Positions 6,150 to 7,626 of a stretch of 7,626 nucleotides of DNA are shown in pieces. Position numbers and translations under genes: made by a program. The stretch spans positions 1-7,626 of the forward strand of contig JAFABA010000220.1 of the NCBI GenBank assembly GCA_023426265.1, written 5' to 3'. The stretch comes from Bacillota bacterium. Its GTDB lineage: Bacteria; Bacillota; Clostridia; Christensenellales; CAG-138. Under the pieces are notes generated by a model. The model did no database searches and was not told the DNA's origin. It saw nothing but the letters and a program-made list of their open reading frames with translations. Numbering within the stretch: the stretch's first letter is position 1; each line of letters begins with the position of its first letter.

Positions 6150-6305
6150 GACGTGCGCTTTATCCGGGCAGTTGTTCCATTGAAGGATTACCGCTTGTTT
6201 ATGGAAATGGAGAGCGGCAGCACCGTAACGGTGGACCTCTCCTGCAAGCGGGATACCATCCAATACGCGTAGCTGAAGGATCAGGCCCTGACCGGCGAAA
6301 TTTAG
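6150..6305 (+). pseudogene. Decayed DUF2442-like protein fragment
   Basis: In one frame the sequence reads D-V-R-F-I-R-A-V-V-P-L-K-D-Y-R-L-F-M-E-M, then an S-G-S-T-V-T-V-D-L-S stretch, T-I-Q-Y-A, a TAG stop (6270-6272), L-K-D-Q-A-L-T-G-E-I and a second TAG (6303-6305). The order of a 'V-x-P-L-x-D-Y-x-L' start, a 'G-x-x-x-x-V-D-L' strand and an 'L-K-D-x-x-L' element is that of DUF2442 proteins, small (about 75-90 residue) domains of unknown function. The resemblance continues through the first stop, which suggests a nonsense mutation. No ATG is in frame; GTG 6153 with GAGGG upstream could start a 39-residue peptide. The match is by eye only. Confidence 0.4.
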
Positions 6306-6361
6306 GGCCGCCAGGACGCGGGAAAGCTTTGGTTGCCTGAATATGGGAGGAGGAAGCGAAA

Positions 6362-7626
6362 ATGAAAGCAAAACGATTTTTAAGCTTGATGCTGACGGCG
6401 GCGCTGGTTTTTGCGCTGATGCCTGTGACGGCGCTCGCAGCGGGAGACGCATTTATCGTAACGGGCAACGCAACAGGGTATACATACAACTCGGGCGGCG
6501 CGCTCACCTTTACCCAGCCCGGCACCTATGAGGTGTCCATGGCGGGCGGCGCTTGGTTTACCATGACGGACAGAATCGTGGTAAACGCCCCGGCCAGTTC
6601 GGCAAGTGCCCCTGTCTGCATCACACTAAACAACGTAAACATCGATCTGTTTGGCAATTCCCCCGCATTTAGTATTCAGGGAACTTCGTTCGTAGATCTC
6701 ACACTCGTTGGTATAAGCGCTCTAAAAAGCGAAGATGATTATCATGCGGGCCTGCATTTGCCAGACGGCGCAGCCCTGACCATAGACGGGGAAGGCACGC
6801 TTTGGGCCACGGGCAGTGACAGCGGCGCGGGCATAGGCAGCGGTGAAGACGGAAATGGCGGCACGGTCACCATCGCTGGCGGCACGGTCGTAGCCACTGG
6901 TGGCGCTGCAGCCTTGCAATCCTACGGCGGCGCGGGCATAGGCGGCGGCAGAGACGGAAACGGCGGCACGGTCACCATCACCGGCGGCACGGTTACGGCC
7001 GACGGCGGCGCAGGCACTAGTTTCGGCGGCGCGGGCATAGGCGGCAGTGGAAACGGAAATGGCGGAACAGTGTATATTTCCGGCGGCAGCGTCAAGGCAA
7101 TGGGCGACAAGTACTCGGAGGCTATCGGCAAGGGAGAATATGGTACTGACAGTGGCACGCTGATGAATAGGCCCGCGAGCGAGGGTGGCGTGCCCGTTTA
7201 CCTTACTACCGTGCGGCTTGCGGGTGTGAGCGCCGCGGCAGCGGTCAACTCGCTGACAGCAAGCCTGGGCGGTGCGCCCTACGCCTATGGCATAAACAAT
7301 ATGTTCACCGACGAGGATGGGTATCTGTACCTTTACCTGCCGGCCAGCGCCATTGTCAGCGTGGTGGAAACGGCGTCTCACCGGTACATAGGCTCCATCA
7401 CCACAACGGCGAGCCCGGCTGCCTCGGGGACGCTTGAGGTGGACCTCTCCAGCGAAGCAAGGCTTTCCGGCTTGGCCGTAAACCCAGGCACGCTTTCGCC
7501 CACCTTCGCATCAGGCACCTATGCCTACACTGCGCCGGTCTCTAACGATGTGAGTAACATCAGCATAACCGCGGCCAAGATCAACCCCAACGCCACGATG
7601 ACCCTCCAGAAGGGCGGCGGCGCGGC
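6362..7626 (+). CDS. Secreted glycine-rich repeat surface protein with cadherin-like beta-sandwich domain (3' end cut)
   Basis: 421 complete codons are visible before the window ends. GGAGGAGG (6346-6353) lies 8 nt before the ATG. Residues 1-26 are a signal peptide (M-K-A-K-R-F, a hydrophobic core, then V-T-A-L-A-A). About 30-150 is beta-rich with D-G-A-A-L-T-I-D-G-E-G-T-L, as in the carbohydrate-binding or beta-helix modules of clostridial surface proteins. Three glycine-rich repeats start at residues 155, 190 and 223 (G-A-G-I-G-x-G, then G-N-G-G-T-V-x-I-x-G-G), with a degenerate fourth at 252. A segment at 270-365 has Y-G-I-N-N and D-E-D-G-Y-L-Y-L-Y-L-P. From about 366, L-S-G-L-A-V-N-P-G-T-L-S-P and Y-A-Y-T-A-P-V match a cadherin-like beta-sandwich domain. 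Expected at the cell surface in adhesion or glycan binding; any anchor lies beyond the window. Confidence 0.88.
   Translation, partial: MKAKRFLSLMLTAALVFALMPVTALAAGDAFIVTGNATGYTYNSGGALTFTQPGTYEVSMAGGAWFTMTDRIVVNAPASSASAPVCITLNNVNIDLFGNSPAFSIQGTSFVDLTLVGISALKSEDDYHAGLHLPDGAALTIDGEGTLWATGSDSGAGIGSGEDGNGGTVTIAGGTVVATGGAAALQSYGGAGIGGGRDGNGGTVTITGGTVTADGGAGTSFGGAGIGGSGNGNGGTVYISGGSVKAMGDKYSEAIGKGEYGTDSGTLMNRPASEGGVPVYLTTVRLAGVSAAAAVNSLTASLGGAPYAYGINNMFTDEDGYLYLYLPASAIVSVVETASHRYIGSITTTASPAASGTLEVDLSSEARLSGLAVNPGTLSPTFASGTYAYTAPVSNDVSNISITAAKINPNATMTLQKGGGA
6824..7132 (+). repeat. Glycine-rich tandem repeats inside the surface-protein gene
   Basis: Units begin at 6824, 6929 and 7028, spaced 105 and 99 bp, with a degenerate fourth start at 7115 (S-E-A-I-G-K-G). 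Each encodes G-A-G-I-G followed by G-N-G-G-T-V-x-I-x-G-G-x-V. The nucleotide sequences of units 1 and 2 are nearly identical over parts of their length, which points to duplication or recombination within the gene. Confidence 0.85.

Larger units (their letters stand above)
5923..6361. other. Intergenic region with hairpins, a terminator and a decayed reading frame (439 nt)
   Basis: No intact gene of convincing character is seen between the M56-VanW gene and the surface-protein gene. The stretch holds a hairpin at 5956-5983, a perfect stem at 6057-6078, a strong terminator at 6086-6124 and a DUF2442-like remnant at 6150-6305, all listed separately. A frame ending at 6036-6038 (reading V-F-K-K-L-D-A-D-C-R-K-A-G-Q-R-L-L from 5985) looks coding-like but has no clear start or recognisable family. 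No clear promoter for the next gene was found, although one must lie after the terminator if that gene is transcribed separately. Confidence 0.6.

Noticed and set aside
6001..6183. Plus-strand 60-codon frame
   Set aside because: It runs straight through the strong terminator stem and has no ribosome binding site or recognisable domain.
6722..7381. Minus-strand frame of 219 codons rich in Ala/Arg/Ser
   Set aside because: Shadow of the glycine-rich repeats on the opposite strand; the apparent repeats mirror those of the surface protein.

Overview
The window reads as chromosomal DNA from a Gram-positive, fairly GC-rich member of the Clostridia (Bacillota), possibly a gut Christensenellales or Oscillospirales lineage. 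That placement is inferred from the protein families: a BlaI/M56 regulatory pair, VanW, a SpoIID-type enzyme with a dockerin, a membrane-anchored cohesin, and a glycine-rich surface protein with a cadherin-like beta-sandwich domain. Strong AGGAGG-type ribosome binding sites and an A+T-rich sigma-70-like promoter agree with it. No rRNA, tRNA, CRISPR array or insertion sequence is visible.

Left part, minus strand (1-2889): a two-gene operon read leftward. The first gene (2889-1132) encodes a secreted SpoIID/LytB-type peptidoglycan lytic enzyme ending in a type-I-like dockerin. The second (1135 to beyond position 1) encodes a secreted protein with an N-terminal cohesin, a duplicated beta-rich unit, a Pro/Glu/Ala linker and a C-terminal membrane anchor. 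The genes overlap by ATGA. The simplest reading is that the enzyme docks onto its membrane-tethered partner at the cell surface.

Divergent intergenic region (2890-3233): a leftward promoter for the SpoIID operon and a perfect-consensus rightward promoter (TTGACA-17-TATAAT). The -35 of the rightward promoter lies inside a perfect 9-bp inverted repeat, a likely repressor operator.

Centre, plus strand (3234-5922): a BlaI/MecI-family repressor gene overlapping by 17 nt a large M56 (BlaR1/MecR1-type) membrane metallopeptidase gene. The sensor half of the second protein is not a penicillin-binding domain. It is a VanW domain, a G5-like segment and a DUF4825-like tail. An internal ribosome binding site, ATG and lipoprotein-type signal sit exactly at the junction, so the sensor half might also be made as a free lipoprotein. 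This is the most unusual element in the window.

5923-6361 (439 nt) has no intact gene. It holds three hairpins, one of them a convincing bidirectional terminator, and a decayed DUF2442-like reading frame with two in-frame stops.

Right end, plus strand (6362-7626, cut by the window): the start of a secreted surface protein with glycine-rich tandem repeats of about 33 residues, followed by a cadherin-like beta-sandwich domain.

Taken together the locus concerns the cell envelope: a wall-cleaving enzyme and its surface anchor, divergent from a repressor/protease-sensor pair, next to a surface protein. A regulatory link between the divergent units is an inference.
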